Positions 17,970-26,185 of a DNA stretch of 64,000 nt are shown piece after piece (position 1 is the stretch's first letter; the number at the start of each line of letters is the position of its first letter). The translations under genes were made by a program, and so were the position numbers. The stretch lies in NCBI RefSeq assembly GCF_007860175.1, contig NZ_SJPX01000004.1:620001-684000 (forward strand), written 5' to 3'. The DNA is from Rubripirellula reticaptiva (lineage in GTDB: Bacteria; Planctomycetota; Planctomycetia; Pirellulales; Pirellulaceae). Below the pieces are notes generated by a model that was not told the origin of the DNA, did not search any database, and saw nothing but the letters and a program-made list of their open reading frames with translations.

Positions 17970-18272
17970 TCAAACCCGGGTCGAAGACGTATCGGATGTC
18001 CCCACACTTCCGATGTCACCACTACTATCGTCGAAATTTTCATGAATACCCTCGCGGTGAATCAGTCCACGTTCCCGCAAACGCTGCTGGATGAACTTCT
18101 TGACGTCGTCGCGTTCGTAAAATCGATAGCCGGTTAAAGGATGCCGCTTAGCAACCAATTTTCCCGTTTTATCCCAGTTGCGAAGCGTTTCAACGGTCAC
18201 CCCACACATCGAAGCGACTGCACCGACCTTCAACAAACCGCTGAGCTGTCTGACTTCCTCTTCGACATTCAT
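17970..18272 (-). CDS. MerR-like helix-turn-helix regulator
   Basis: The 100-residue protein has a MerR/HTH_17 DNA-binding domain: KVGAVASMCGVTVETLRNWD is the helix-turn-helix, then a wing (HPLTGYRFYERDDVKKFIQQ). The C-terminal 35 residues are polar and rich in Ser, Thr, Asp and Gly, with no sensor domain. ATG 18272 is chosen because the HTH sits at the usual distance from it. The stop is five bases before the start of the CheB pseudogene, so it probably headed a transcript with that gene and the giant kinase. Confidence 0.75.
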   Translation of the reverse strand: MNVEEEVRQLSGLLKVGAVASMCGVTVETLRNWDKTGKLVAKRHPLTGYRFYERDDVKKFIQQRLRERGLIHREGIHENFDDSSGDIGSVGTSDTSSTRV

Positions 18273-18317
18273 ACCGCCAACCCCTAAACCCTGTAAAAAC
18301 ACAAAAGTCCCAATAGT

Positions 18318-18935
18318 TTATCGAACCCCGGCAGGTTCGCGAGATGGCGGTGGAAACAAGCCGTACCAGTGCAAAATCGCTAGCGTAAATACAAAAAGCC
18401 CGAGCAGCAATTCGCTGCTCAGGCTTTCGTTTTGCTGCTTTGACGAGTCTTGCTCCTCGTCGTCTTCGTGGTTCGGCGACCAGTCGTCGAGGATGCCGGG
18501 GTAGCTGGGCCAATCGTTGCCTCAGTCGCCGGGATGCACGACGGGATAGGGCGGCATGTTGGGGTAGTATTCGCAGGGATGGCCGGGTGGGAGGTTGTCG
18601 GGGGCGGAATAACCGGGCGGGACGTGGTAGGGGTGGTCCGGCGGCAGCCGCGGCCAGATGTGTGGTGGCAACGGGGACTCGATCACGACCGGTTCTTCCG
18701 GTCGCGGCGGCCAGTCGTAGTCGTCCGGCCACCACGGTGGGCGCGGACCTGGATCGGGTGTGACGGGTGGATAGTCGTCTGGCCACACCGGTGGCGCTGG
18801 TGGGAGCGGAGGCGTCAGGATGATCGGGCCGTCGGGTTCTTTTGGTTCGTACGGCGGATCGTCGCCGGGCGAATCAAAAGGCGGGACGAACGGGTACGGC
18901 TGCATCTCAGGTTCGTAGGGTCCGGGCGTGGCCAT
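18318..18935 (-). pseudogene. proline-rich C-anchored protein with in-frame TGA
   Basis: From ATG 18935 the frame encodes 137 residues dominated by Pro, Tyr, Trp and Asp (WPDDY and PPHIWP-like units), ending at TGA 18522-18524. The same frame stays open for 67 more codons and makes biological sense: WPSYPGILDDWSPNHEDDEE, a Ser/Gln stretch, a C-terminal hydrophobic helix (LLLGLFVFTLAILHWYGLF) and a basic end before TAA at 18318. A single TGG-to-TGA change would explain it, since HPGD-W-GNDWPS fits the local pattern. Without read-through the product loses its membrane anchor. No family is recognised. Confidence 0.6.
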
Positions 18936-19302
18936 CGCATTGCACTCCGTTGCAAAGGATCGCGATGGACGAAGGCGGTGCGTTTGCTCGGGCACAAGCC
19001 GCACTGCGGGATGGCTTTGGTCTCGATGAACGTGCGAAGTTCATCGTCGGTGGCTTCGGGCGTGATCGCTTTGTAGTCCCAAAAAAGTTGCCACTGCGGG
19101 AGGTCGCGCAGATTCAGCTTCGCATTGAGGAAGAGAAGGTTCCAGGACTCAAAAGCAGTCAAGCGTGCGAGAGTCCGCATAGGGCAAGGCACCGTGAGCC
19201 GACAAAACCCGACAAGCTCATCCTGCTACAGTGGGTTTCGCCAGTTGGCTAGCGTGCACCGGCGGCCGACGCCGGCGTAGTTCCGGGCACATTTTTGCTT
19301 GC
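18936..19302. other. 367-bp region with one doubtful minus-strand frame
   Basis: A minus-strand frame from ATG 19180 encodes a plausible stretch (LNLRDLPQWQLFWDYKAITP, then ATDDELRTFIETKAIPQCGL) but then runs out of frame across the start of the proline-rich gene and ends at 18815 with arginine-rich, non-coding-like sequence. It may be a decayed gene. Near 19250-19275 there is a GC-rich inverted repeat (CCGGCG and CGCCGG). Confidence 0.35.
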
Positions 19303-20283
19303 TCACTTCCGGCTAGCAGCGTTTTCGGCTTGTCGCCGCAGGTGCTCGATGTTCTGGGACAGGTGGGCGTAGTTGGATACCATTCGGGTCGATCGATGCC
19401 CCATCAGGTGCGACAGCGAAACAGTGTCGACAGAGCGGATCAGAGCGTTGGTCGCGTAGCTGTGCCTGGCCCCGTAGGCGATGCACCGGAACCCCGCTTT
19501 TTTCGAGATACGGATCATCGCTTGGACGAGGGCGTCTTTGGTGTAAGGGACTCCTTTCGTGTTTTTAAAGAGGACACCTTTCTCCTCCAAACGCGGAGCA
19601 ACGATGTCTTTGGCCTCTGCGGTGAGGAAGATGACTCGCGAGTCGGTTTCGCCTTTGCTTTCGTCGGGCGGAAAAATGACGAGGTCATCGTGGACATGGC
19701 GTGCCTCAACGGTGCGACCTTCTTTCGGTCGGCACCCGGTCGACCAGAGGAAATTGATCAACGCGGCCAGTTGGGGGCTCGCGTACGACTGGATGATTTT
19801 CCACTGCTCGGGCGTGTAAACGATCTCTCGTCGCTTTCGCTTCGGTTTAACGATTTTGGGAATCGGGGATGCATGGAGGTATTCGTGCTCGACCGCCCAA
19901 TTGAACATTCGCTGCACAACCGAAATGGCATCATTTTGGCTCGTCGTGACCCCGACGCCCTTCGACCAGTTCAAGACGTGGTGCTTCCTCAGGGCAGAGA
20001 TTTTGAGCGTCTTACCAATCGCTCCGATGAAGCTTTTCAAGTAGAGGCGGTGATTGCTGTAGGTGCCGGCACTCCGATTTTCTTGGCACCAATCGAGGTA
20101 CGACTGCGAAAGTTCGTACACGGTCGACACTTCCGCCGAGACCGCCCGGCGATTGAGCATCAATTGGTGGTACTTGTCGAACGCCGCCTCCTTCTCGGCC
20201 CCAAGCGTGGTACGTTGCCCGTCGATGGTGCAGACCCATCGCTGTTGCTGACTTTTCCAGTACGGTCGTGGTTCTCTTGGCAT
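19303..20283 (-). CDS. int: tyrosine recombinase / integrase
   Basis: A 326-residue phage-type integrase. An N-terminal SAM-like core-binding domain occupies about residues 50-135. The catalytic domain carries Arg185 (STGCRPKE), probable Lys210, Arg273 in YGARHSYAT, His296 in MGHRS and nucleophile Tyr305 in NYAHL. The first histidine of the usual H-x-x-R box is Tyr270. The start at 20283 is used because an upstream in-frame ATG at 20442 would put the protein inside tRNA-Val. The gene begins 118 bp from the tRNA 3' end and is read away from it, the usual layout for an island integrated in a tRNA gene. Confidence 0.9.
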   Translation of the reverse strand: MPREPRPYWKSQQQRWVCTIDGQRTTLGAEKEAAFDKYHQLMLNRRAVSAEVSTVYELSQSYLDWCQENRSAGTYSNHRLYLKSFIGAIGKTLKISALRKHHVLNWSKGVGVTTSQNDAISVVQRMFNWAVEHEYLHASPIPKIVKPKRKRREIVYTPEQWKIIQSYASPQLAALINFLWSTGCRPKEGRTVEARHVHDDLVIFPPDESKGETDSRVIFLTAEAKDIVAPRLEEKGVLFKNTKGVPYTKDALVQAMIRISKKAGFRCIAYGARHSYATNALIRSVDTVSLSHLMGHRSTRMVSNYAHLSQNIEHLRRQAENAASRK

Positions 20284-20366
20284 GGCTTCACCCTCAATGG
20301 TTCCTGAAAAGGGAACGGAAAGGGGAATACTACGCATTGCTTGCCGCAGGGAAACTTTCGGCGCAC

Positions 20367-20392
20367 AAAAAAAGCCCGCACTTTGCGGGCTC
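20367..20392 (-). terminator. intrinsic terminator of tRNA-Val
   Basis: On the minus strand GAGCCCGCA pairs with TGCGGGCTT across a short loop and is followed by a run of seven T. It starts nine bases after the tRNA 3' end. Confidence 0.88.
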
Positions 20393-20400
20393 TTTTCGAA

Positions 20401-20474
20401 TGGACGATACAGAACTCGAATCTGTGACCTCCACGATGTCAACGTGGCGCTCTAACCAACTGAGCTAATCGTCC
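20401..20474 (-). tRNA. tRNA-Val (anticodon GAC)
   Basis: A complete 74-nt cloverleaf: acceptor GGACGAT pairs with ATCGTCC, the D arm is GCTCAGTTGGTTAGAGC, the anticodon stem is CCACG/CGTGG with loop TTGACAT (anticodon GAC), and the T arm contains TTCGAGT. The discriminator base is A and CCA is not encoded. It is followed by a strong terminator and then the integrase gene, so its 3' end is the likely attachment site. Confidence 0.96.
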
Positions 20475-20920
20475 GTTTTGTCGGCTTGTGGCCGCCAAGG
20501 GTTAGATCGGGCATTCTGGTGGCTCGGGTTGAGCCGAGCCTTGCTGATCTGTCCGCGTAGTTTGGGGTGGAGATCTGAAATCGTCAAGATGGTTTGGTTC
20601 GGTGTTTTGAAGCGATTGTCCGGCGGGGAGACGACCGCGACATTTTGACTCCTGCGACCCGGTTGAACGGGCTGGGGTGGGGGGAGTGAATGGTTAAATC
20701 TTGCGTTTTCTGCAGTTTCACTGTTGACGCTTGCCACCCGCTCGTCGGATACTCTCGTGGTTGGGGTTGACATTTAGGTAACGTCGCCGGACAGGATTTC
20801 CTTTTCGTGCTGATGTTTATCTGACCGTTGACCGCTTATTTACCACTGGGTTTTGGACCTGGGGTGATTTTTCATTCCTTTTGCGCTGGTACGCCCACCG
20901 GCCGGAGAAGACAGCTTTTA
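20475..20920. other. infC upstream region, no gene recognised
   Basis: The 446-bp interval between divergent tRNA-Val and infC has no convincing reading frame; a minus-strand frame at 20465-20773 overlaps the tRNA and looks random. The long leader is in keeping with regulation of infC, which is often translationally autoregulated, but no conserved leader structure was recognised. Confidence 0.5.
20724..20753 (+). promoter_or_regulatory. possible sigma70-type promoter for infC
   Basis: TTGACG (20724-20729) and GATACT (20748-20753) are separated by 18 bases, a reasonable -35/-10 pair about 170 bp before the infC start. Planctomycete promoters are poorly defined, so this is tentative. Confidence 0.3.
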
Positions 20921-21451
20921 GTGGCATTGGCACGAAAAAACACTCAGCCTGAGAGTCGCGACAGCGTACGCATCAACAACAATATCCGGATCACGCCCAT
21001 TCGGGTCGTCAGCGAGGAAGGAGAGCAGTTGGGGATTATTTCCACCGACGATGCTCTTCAGCGAGCTCGCGATGCAGGCCTGGATCTTGTTGAAGTCGCG
21101 CCGGGTGAACGCCCGCCGGTTTGCCGAATCATGGATTACGGCAAGTACAAGTACGACAAAAACAAAAAGAAGAATACCGGACAGTCGCATACCAAGACGA
21201 AAGAAATTCGTCTGCGACCAAAGACTGGTGGCGAGGACATCCGGACCAAGATCCGCCAAGCTGAGAAGTTTCTCGAGCACAAGGACAAGGTCCAGGTCAG
21301 TGTCTTGTTCCGTGGTCGCGAAATGGCTCACATCGAAGAAGGCCGAAAGGTCATGGAGATGGTCATTGAGACGCTTAGCGCAATCGGCAAGGTTGAAACA
21401 TCGCCTCAGCAGCACGGTCGTCGAATGATCTGCATGATTGCGCCTAAGTAG
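20921..21451 (+). CDS. infC: translation initiation factor IF-3
   Basis: A 176-residue protein. The N-domain begins [20 protein letters not shown], the lysine-rich linker follows ([20 protein letters not shown]), and the C-domain contains [20 protein letters not shown] and ends in [10 protein letters not shown]-3 binds the 30S subunit and polices start-codon and initiator-tRNA choice. The start is taken as GTG 20921 with GGAGAAG upstream; infC starts are commonly non-ATG, which allows feedback control. The usual downstream rpmI-rplT pair is missing: the next gene is a Nif3-like protein. Confidence 0.95.
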   Translation: MALARKNTQPESRDSVRINNNIRITPIRVVSEEGEQLGIISTDDALQRARDAGLDLVEVAPGERPPVCRIMDYGKYKYDKNKKKNTGQSHTKTKEIRLRPKTGGEDIRTKIRQAEKFLEHKDKVQVSVLFRGREMAHIEEGRKVMEMVIETLSAIGKVETSPQQHGRRMICMIAPK

Positions 21452-21541
21452 GAATCAGCAATTGGATTGGGGCGTTCGGTCTCTCTGGCCACGCCTAAAA
21501 TCCCAAATTGTCTGGTACCGAGTATCCGAAACGAGGATTCG

Positions 21542-22384
21542 ATGGCGACACTTGATGCGGTCTGCACGATCATGGCTCGGGTTGCGCCGTTACGGTTGGC
21601 GGAATCTTGGGATAATGTAGGTCTGCTGGCGGGTGATCGCGCAGCGAAGGTCGAGAAGATCATGGCCTGTTTGACCATCACGCCCGATGTGGTCGACGAA
21701 GCGATTGCCCAGAACGCTGACCTGATCGTGGTGCACCACCCGTTGCCGTTCAAGCCGATGGCCAAAATCACGACGGATTCTATTCCAGGCGCAATGCTGT
21801 GGAAGTTGATCGGCGCTAAAATTGCGATCTACAGTGCTCATACTGCATTTGATTCGGCAACCGGCGGAGTCAACCAGATGTGGGCCGAGGCATTGGGGCT
21901 GGATAGAATCCGGCCGCTAGTTGAATTGCCGATCGCAGCGGGCACAAAACAGGTGGGCTCGTCAATTGTCGCCGTTTCGTCAGGCCAAACTGTTGAAGGA
22001 TCCGGGCGATATGGTCGCTTGCCGAGTCCAGTCACGCTGGAATCGTTAGCATCGATGGCGGGCGAAGTTAGCGGCGGGCCAAGGCCGCGTCTTGTCGGAG
22101 CGGCGGATCAGTCGGTGCAGGCGGTGGCGTTTGCGTGTGGCAGTGGCGGCAGTTTTCTTGCGGCTGCGAAACGTCGTGGTTGCCATGCTTTGGTGACTGG
22201 CGAGGCGACGTTTCACACTTGTCTCGAGGCACGGTCGATGGGTATCGGTTTGGTGTTATTGGGACATTTTCACAGCGAGCGATTCGCGATGGAGCGACTT
22301 AGCGAGGCGTTAGCAGCTGAATTGCCCGATTTGACCGTCTGGGCGAGCCGAGACGAGTGCGACCCGTTGCAACAGGCTGATTGA
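21542..22384 (+). CDS. Nif3-like dinuclear metal-centre protein
   Basis: A 280-residue protein of the Nif3 / GTP cyclohydrolase I type 2 homologue family (YbgI/YqfO). Metal-ligand motifs are in order: LIVVHHPLPFKP, IYSAHTAFD and, near the C-terminus, LLGHFHSE. The family forms toroidal hexamers with a two-metal centre; its biological substrate is still debated, so no reaction is assigned. ATG 21542 is chosen because the family begins with this helix and a longer frame adds unrelated residues. It follows infC by 90 bp and may be co-transcribed. Confidence 0.88.
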   Translation: MATLDAVCTIMARVAPLRLAESWDNVGLLAGDRAAKVEKIMACLTITPDVVDEAIAQNADLIVVHHPLPFKPMAKITTDSIPGAMLWKLIGAKIAIYSAHTAFDSATGGVNQMWAEALGLDRIRPLVELPIAAGTKQVGSSIVAVSSGQTVEGSGRYGRLPSPVTLESLASMAGEVSGGPRPRLVGAADQSVQAVAFACGSGGSFLAAAKRRGCHALVTGEATFHTCLEARSMGIGLVLLGHFHSERFAMERLSEALAAELPDLTVWASRDECDPLQQAD

Positions 22385-22573
22385 GAATCTGTTCCTGTCT
22401 CAGTGCAAGTGCGCAGAGTCCGGAGAGCGTACTTGCGGGGATTCCGCTGGTTGCGGCGGACCGAGTGAAATATTGGCCATCATCTAAATGTCTCTAGAAT
22501 CAATCGGCCGGCATGGCGATTGCTTCGCTAGTACAGTCTGTGGGCCAAAAGGTGTTTTTGGCGTAGGTTCCAA

Positions 22574-23356
22574 GTGAGTAAGAAGATGGCTGAATCGAAT
22601 ATCCCCGACCGCAAATCGTCGCGTTGGCTGGCTGCACTGCCGGTTTACAACGAGGTTCAGTACGTTGCTGGGGTCTTAGATGAGGTCGTTCGCTATGCAT
22701 CGGACGTATTGGTCGTGAACGATGGGTCGAGTGATGGAACGGCCGCAGTGCTGGATTCGCGTTCGGACGTTCACGTCATCCACCACCCCGAGAATCGCGG
22801 TTACGGCGCGGCGTTGATGACGGCGTTCGCTTATGCGATCGCCGAAGGGTACGAGGGTTTGGTGACGCTTGATTGCGACGGCCAACATCAACCCAAACGG
22901 ATTCCCGAGTTCATTGCGGCCGCTTCGGATGCGGATATTGTCTCGGGGAGTCGTTATTTGAAGGTTTACGAAGGGGATGATGCGCCGCCGGAAGAAAGGT
23001 TGTTCATCAATCGTCGGATCACACGAGAGCTGAATCAGCGACTTGGTTTCAATTTGACGGACGCGTTCTGTGGCTTCAAGGCTTACCGAACGTCAGCGCT
23101 GTCGCAGTTGGAAATCACGGACGAAGGTTACGCGATGCCGTTACAATTGTGGGTCGAGGCGGCGGCAGCCGATTTGCGAGTGATAGAGATCCCGGTGCCG
23201 CTGATTTACTTGGACCTGGAGCGATCGTTCGGTGGCTCGCTTGATCATGCCGAGACACGTTTGCGATACTATCATCAGGTGCTCGATAGCGCGTTCGCGG
23301 TGGCTGCAGCGGATGGGCGGGTTTTCCCTGGTCGTGACGTTGCTCTGAGCATCTGA
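22574..23356 (+). CDS. family 2 glycosyltransferase
   Basis: A 260-residue GT-A enzyme. ALPVYNEVQYV opens the fold, VVNDGSSDGT is the nucleotide-binding DGS motif, TLDCDGQHQP is the DxD-like metal site, and NLTDAFCGFKAYR resembles the acceptor region of dolichyl-phosphate-mannose-synthase-like enzymes. No transmembrane segment is seen. The start is GTG 22574; an ATG 12 bases later is also possible. Its stop overlaps the next start by one base, so the two genes are coupled. Sugar donor and acceptor cannot be read from sequence. Confidence 0.88.
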   Translation: MSKKMAESNIPDRKSSRWLAALPVYNEVQYVAGVLDEVVRYASDVLVVNDGSSDGTAAVLDSRSDVHVIHHPENRGYGAALMTAFAYAIAEGYEGLVTLDCDGQHQPKRIPEFIAAASDADIVSGSRYLKVYEGDDAPPEERLFINRRITRELNQRLGFNLTDAFCGFKAYRTSALSQLEITDEGYAMPLQLWVEAAAADLRVIEIPVPLIYLDLERSFGGSLDHAETRLRYYHQVLDSAFAVAAADGRVFPGRDVALSI

Positions 23357-25068
23357 TGGTCGTTTTTCAGTCACCGCTTGCTAGTTCGCCGCCCACGTCA
23401 TCCTCAACGCCGGCATCACCATCTCGCCGATGCGATCCTTCCTTGAATAGCTATCGTCAATATCGAGCTCCCGTCGAAAACGGTTCGTCGTTGATCGAGC
23501 CGCCGTTGTCCGATGCCGCAGATTTGCTTGGCAGCAATGTGGCAAAATCGGCAGAGCAAGGTCCGTTTTGGGATTCGCTGCGAACGCGGGCGCGAGCCAG
23601 CTTGATCGAAGATGCGATTCGATACACGTCTGCTTATCGCGATACAAGCTGGGTCGACGTTGAATCGATCGGGCCGATCGTGATGGCTGGACATCAGCCA
23701 TCGCTTTTTCATCCTGGCGTTTGGTTCAAAAACTTTGCGCTCGATGACATTGCTCGCCGCGTTGGTGGCATCGGTATTAATTTGGTAGTCGATAACGATG
23801 TGGCGTCGGGCAGTTCGATTCGTGTTCCCAGCGTGCGTCCACACGGTGCGACGGGTGCCGCGCAGCCTCACTATGAAGTTGTGTCCTACGACGAAGCCGG
23901 CGGCGGTGTTCCTTATGAGCAAACCACGGTCCGCCGCCGCGATCTTTTCGACCATTTCGATGAAGCGGTTGCCGAAGCGGTTTGCGGGGTGGTCGATGAT
24001 CCGTCAGTCACGCGGCTTTGGCGGCATGCACTTTCAGCGATTGATCGATGCGGTGTGGCGGGATGCGCGCTAGCACAGGCACGTCACGGATTGGAAGGCG
24101 AGTTGGGCTTGCGCACGCTTGAGCTTCCTCTCGGCGTCGTTTGTCGGACAAGTGCGTACGCCGAGTTTGTGCTGGCGATTTTGACAGAATTGCCCCGCTT
24201 TCATGGCTGCTACAACGATTCGGCCGATCGCTATCGTAGCGCTCATGGGATCCGCAGCAGTGCACACCCGGTCCCCAACTTGGCCGAGCAGGACGGTTGG
24301 TTCGAAGCGCCGCTGTGGATCTATGGAAACGATTCGCCAGATCGAAAGGCAGCTTGGGTAAAGATGTCCGATGACCATTTGGTCATCAGTGATCGAGTTG
24401 CGGAGGGGCCGCGAGAATTGCGAATCGATGTGCGCCATCCAAAGCTGGCGGCGGAACAGTTGTCGAATTTGGTATCGCCGAATTTTAAGCTGCGTCCGCG
24501 AGCACTGGTGACAACGATGTACGCGCGGATGGTGCTTAGCGACTTGTTTTTGCACGGTATTGGTGGCGGCAAGTACGATCAATTGGGCGATCAAATTTGC
24601 GCTGAGTTCTTTCAGGTCGAACCGCTACAGTTCATGGTCATTTCAGCGACCATTCAATTGCCTGGTTTGGTGAAAGTGGACCACGACAAGCGGATTCGCA
24701 GCCTTCGCCGACAACTTCGCGATCTCGTTTTTCAACCCGAGCGGTTCGCTGACCGCGTCGACCTTGACGAGAATCTGTTAGCCCGAAAGGCTGAGCTGAT
24801 TGCGATGGTCGCCACGCCCAAGTCGGGCGACTTGCTGGCTTCAAAGATGCCGGCCCCAAAGAAACAGTGGCACGACGAAATCGCAACGATCAACGCCGAA
24901 CTTTCCAAGCAACTCGATCAGCTGCGTGGTCAGTTGCGTTCCGAGTTAGCAGAGAGTGAGCGAGCACATGCGGCCCAGCGTTTGATGGCTAGCCGCGAGC
25001 ACCCGTTCTGTGTCTTTCCGATCGATTATCTGCAAACGACTTATGCGAAGTTGTTGGGGCAGGATTAG
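23356..25068 (+). CDS. conserved protein, remotely BshC-like
   Basis: A 570-residue soluble protein coupled to the glycosyltransferase gene (TGATG overlap). Residues about 110-165 read IVMAGHQPSLFHPGVWFKNF and then a hydrophobic strand with VVDNDVASGSS. This follows the layout of the N-terminal Rossmann region of BshC, the bacillithiol cysteine-adding enzyme (TGQQ...Y.K followed by a strand and an acidic loop). Residues about 495-550 form a coiled coil, also a BshC trait. The similarity is pattern-level only. A true bacillithiol role would need BshA (a GT4 enzyme) and BshB, and the coupled GT2 enzyme is neither. Confidence 0.65.
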   Translation: MVVFQSPLASSPPTSSSTPASPSRRCDPSLNSYRQYRAPVENGSSLIEPPLSDAADLLGSNVAKSAEQGPFWDSLRTRARASLIEDAIRYTSAYRDTSWVDVESIGPIVMAGHQPSLFHPGVWFKNFALDDIARRVGGIGINLVVDNDVASGSSIRVPSVRPHGATGAAQPHYEVVSYDEAGGGVPYEQTTVRRRDLFDHFDEAVAEAVCGVVDDPSVTRLWRHALSAIDRCGVAGCALAQARHGLEGELGLRTLELPLGVVCRTSAYAEFVLAILTELPRFHGCYNDSADRYRSAHGIRSSAHPVPNLAEQDGWFEAPLWIYGNDSPDRKAAWVKMSDDHLVISDRVAEGPRELRIDVRHPKLAAEQLSNLVSPNFKLRPRALVTTMYARMVLSDLFLHGIGGGKYDQLGDQICAEFFQVEPLQFMVISATIQLPGLVKVDHDKRIRSLRRQLRDLVFQPERFADRVDLDENLLARKAELIAMVATPKSGDLLASKMPAPKKQWHDEIATINAELSKQLDQLRGQLRSELAESERAHAAQRLMASREHPFCVFPIDYLQTTYAKLLGQD

Positions 25069-25160
25069 CCGTATCGCCGGTCGACGTCGGGGGCGCCGCA
25101 AATCGACTTTGGATAGTTTAGGTCGCCATTGCTGGCGGGGCGTTGGTAGCGGGATTTCGT

Positions 25161-25250
25161 CTAACGGTTTCCCACCAAGATTTGGCCGACTAGCAGCCAG
25201 ACGAAGGTGAAGGTGAGGCCGAGGGCGGTGTGGATGGCGTCGACGTTCAT
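25161..25250 (-). CDS. 29-residue single-helix membrane protein
   Basis: A minus-strand frame from ATG 25250 to TAG at 25161 encodes 29 residues: a short polar N-terminus, one continuous hydrophobic helix (LGLTFTFVWLLVGQILVG) and a short end. It is the only structured content of the roughly 420 bp between the BshC-like and EVE genes. Short length makes chance possible, but the helix is clean and the sequence is not repetitive. Confidence 0.4.
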   Translation of the reverse strand: MNVDAIHTALGLTFTFVWLLVGQILVGNR

Positions 25251-25486
25251 AGCGGGCCTATTCTGAGAGGAAACGGGAGGGTTCTTGGCCCGTTCCATGG
25301 CCCGACTGCGCGGCATTTTCCGATTCTTGGAATGCTACGGTCGCTTCACTGCACGCCTATCCCGGCGCACATTGATAAGATCGGTTGCCCCGCTTGATAA
25401 ACTGAGAAGAAAATCTTTAGGTTGTTACTGGTTGCCCAGTCGGCACAGCTTCCCACGCATTCAATCTGTTCTTGAACGTAATCACC

Positions 25487-25954
25487 ATGACAAATTACTG
25501 GCTAATGAAAACCGAGCCGACAACGTTTTCAATCGATGATCTGGCTGCCGATCCCGATCAAACGACATGCTGGGAGGGCGTGCGGAATTACCAGGCTCGT
25601 AACTTGCTTCGCGATGATTTTTGTGTCGGCGATCGTGTTTTGTTTTATCACTCGGCGTGCAAGGAACCGGCTGTGGTCGGCACGGCGACGGTCGTTCGGG
25701 CTGGGTATCCCGACAGTCACGCGTTTGATCCCCGCAGTAAGTACTTTGACCAAAAGAGCAGTCCCGATAATCCGACGTGGTTCATGGTCGACATCAAATT
25801 GGATGAGAAACTCGAAAGTCCGGTGACGCTAAAGTCGATGCGAGAACGGGCGGGGCTAAAGGGTATGGTGCTATTGCAGAAGGGCAGTCGTTTGAGTGTC
25901 CAGCCGGTTAAGAAGAAAGAGTTTGACACGGTGCTGAAAATGGCGAACGGTTGA
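25487..25954 (+). CDS. EVE-domain protein
   Basis: The 155-residue protein consists of one EVE domain (YWLMKTEPTTFSIDDL, CWEGVRNYQARNLLRDDF, VLFYHSACKEP, WFMVDIKL). The fold is PUA/YTH-related and is thought to read modified bases in DNA or RNA. ATG 25487 follows an in-frame TTG at 25472 and matches the usual family start (MxYWLMKxEP). EVE proteins occur both as housekeeping genes and near defence loci; nothing defence-like is adjacent here. Confidence 0.92.
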   Translation: MTNYWLMKTEPTTFSIDDLAADPDQTTCWEGVRNYQARNLLRDDFCVGDRVLFYHSACKEPAVVGTATVVRAGYPDSHAFDPRSKYFDQKSSPDNPTWFMVDIKLDEKLESPVTLKSMRERAGLKGMVLLQKGSRLSVQPVKKKEFDTVLKMANG

Positions 25955-26185
25955 GAGCGTTAGGAGTGTTGGTCGTTCTCCTGCGGAGCTTAAATGCTCG
26001 TGTGGTACGATGAAACCAAGCGGGAGGGTAACGCGAAACGATAGCAGTGCTTGGTTTCGGCTCACTCGGTTTCGACTCCCTCGGGGCCCAGCAGAAAATA
26101 AGTGTCCAGCACGGCAGTCCTTTTTTGCGACGTCTGTACCACCTTTTTGCCATTATCCGTTTTTTCTTCTTGATGAGTCGTAGTG

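Larger units (their letters stand above)
1..20400. mobile_element. candidate integrated island (ICE/IME-like) at tRNA-Val
   Basis: A tyrosine integrase sits immediately next to the 3' end of tRNA-Val(GAC), the classical arrangement for tRNA-targeted islands. The same interval carries an excisionase-like HTH gene, a VirD4/TraG-type coupling ATPase and an operon of plasmid-like orphans. It also holds the only dense cluster of broken genes in the window. The right border would be the tRNA 3' end near 20401. I looked for a second copy of the tRNA 3' end to the left and found none, so the left border is unknown and the element may start before the window. No relaxase, VirB4 or replication gene is visible here. 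Membership of the 8.9-18.9 kb signalling cluster is inferred from position only. Confidence 0.42.

Noticed and set aside
18392-18424. Terminator-like hairpin with AGCAGC stem
   Set aside because: It lies inside the continuing reading frame of the proline-rich gene and has no real T-run, so it is probably coding sequence for a Ser/Leu stretch.
19231-20307. 358-residue plus-strand open frame
   Set aside because: It is the antisense shadow of the integrase; no start signal or family-like motif, while the minus strand has all recombinase residues.
20284-20442. N-terminal extension of the integrase to ATG 20442
   Set aside because: It would run through tRNA-Val and its terminator; the MPREPRPYW start at 20283 is typical for such integrases.
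20465-20773. 102-residue minus-strand frame upstream of tRNA-Val
   Set aside because: It overlaps the tRNA and has no recognisable domain or ribosome site.
25487-25954. EVE gene as part of a phage-defence island
   Set aside because: EVE proteins can be defence-linked, but the neighbours (mutarotase, BshC-like, glycosyltransferase) are housekeeping-like and no restriction or effector gene is near.
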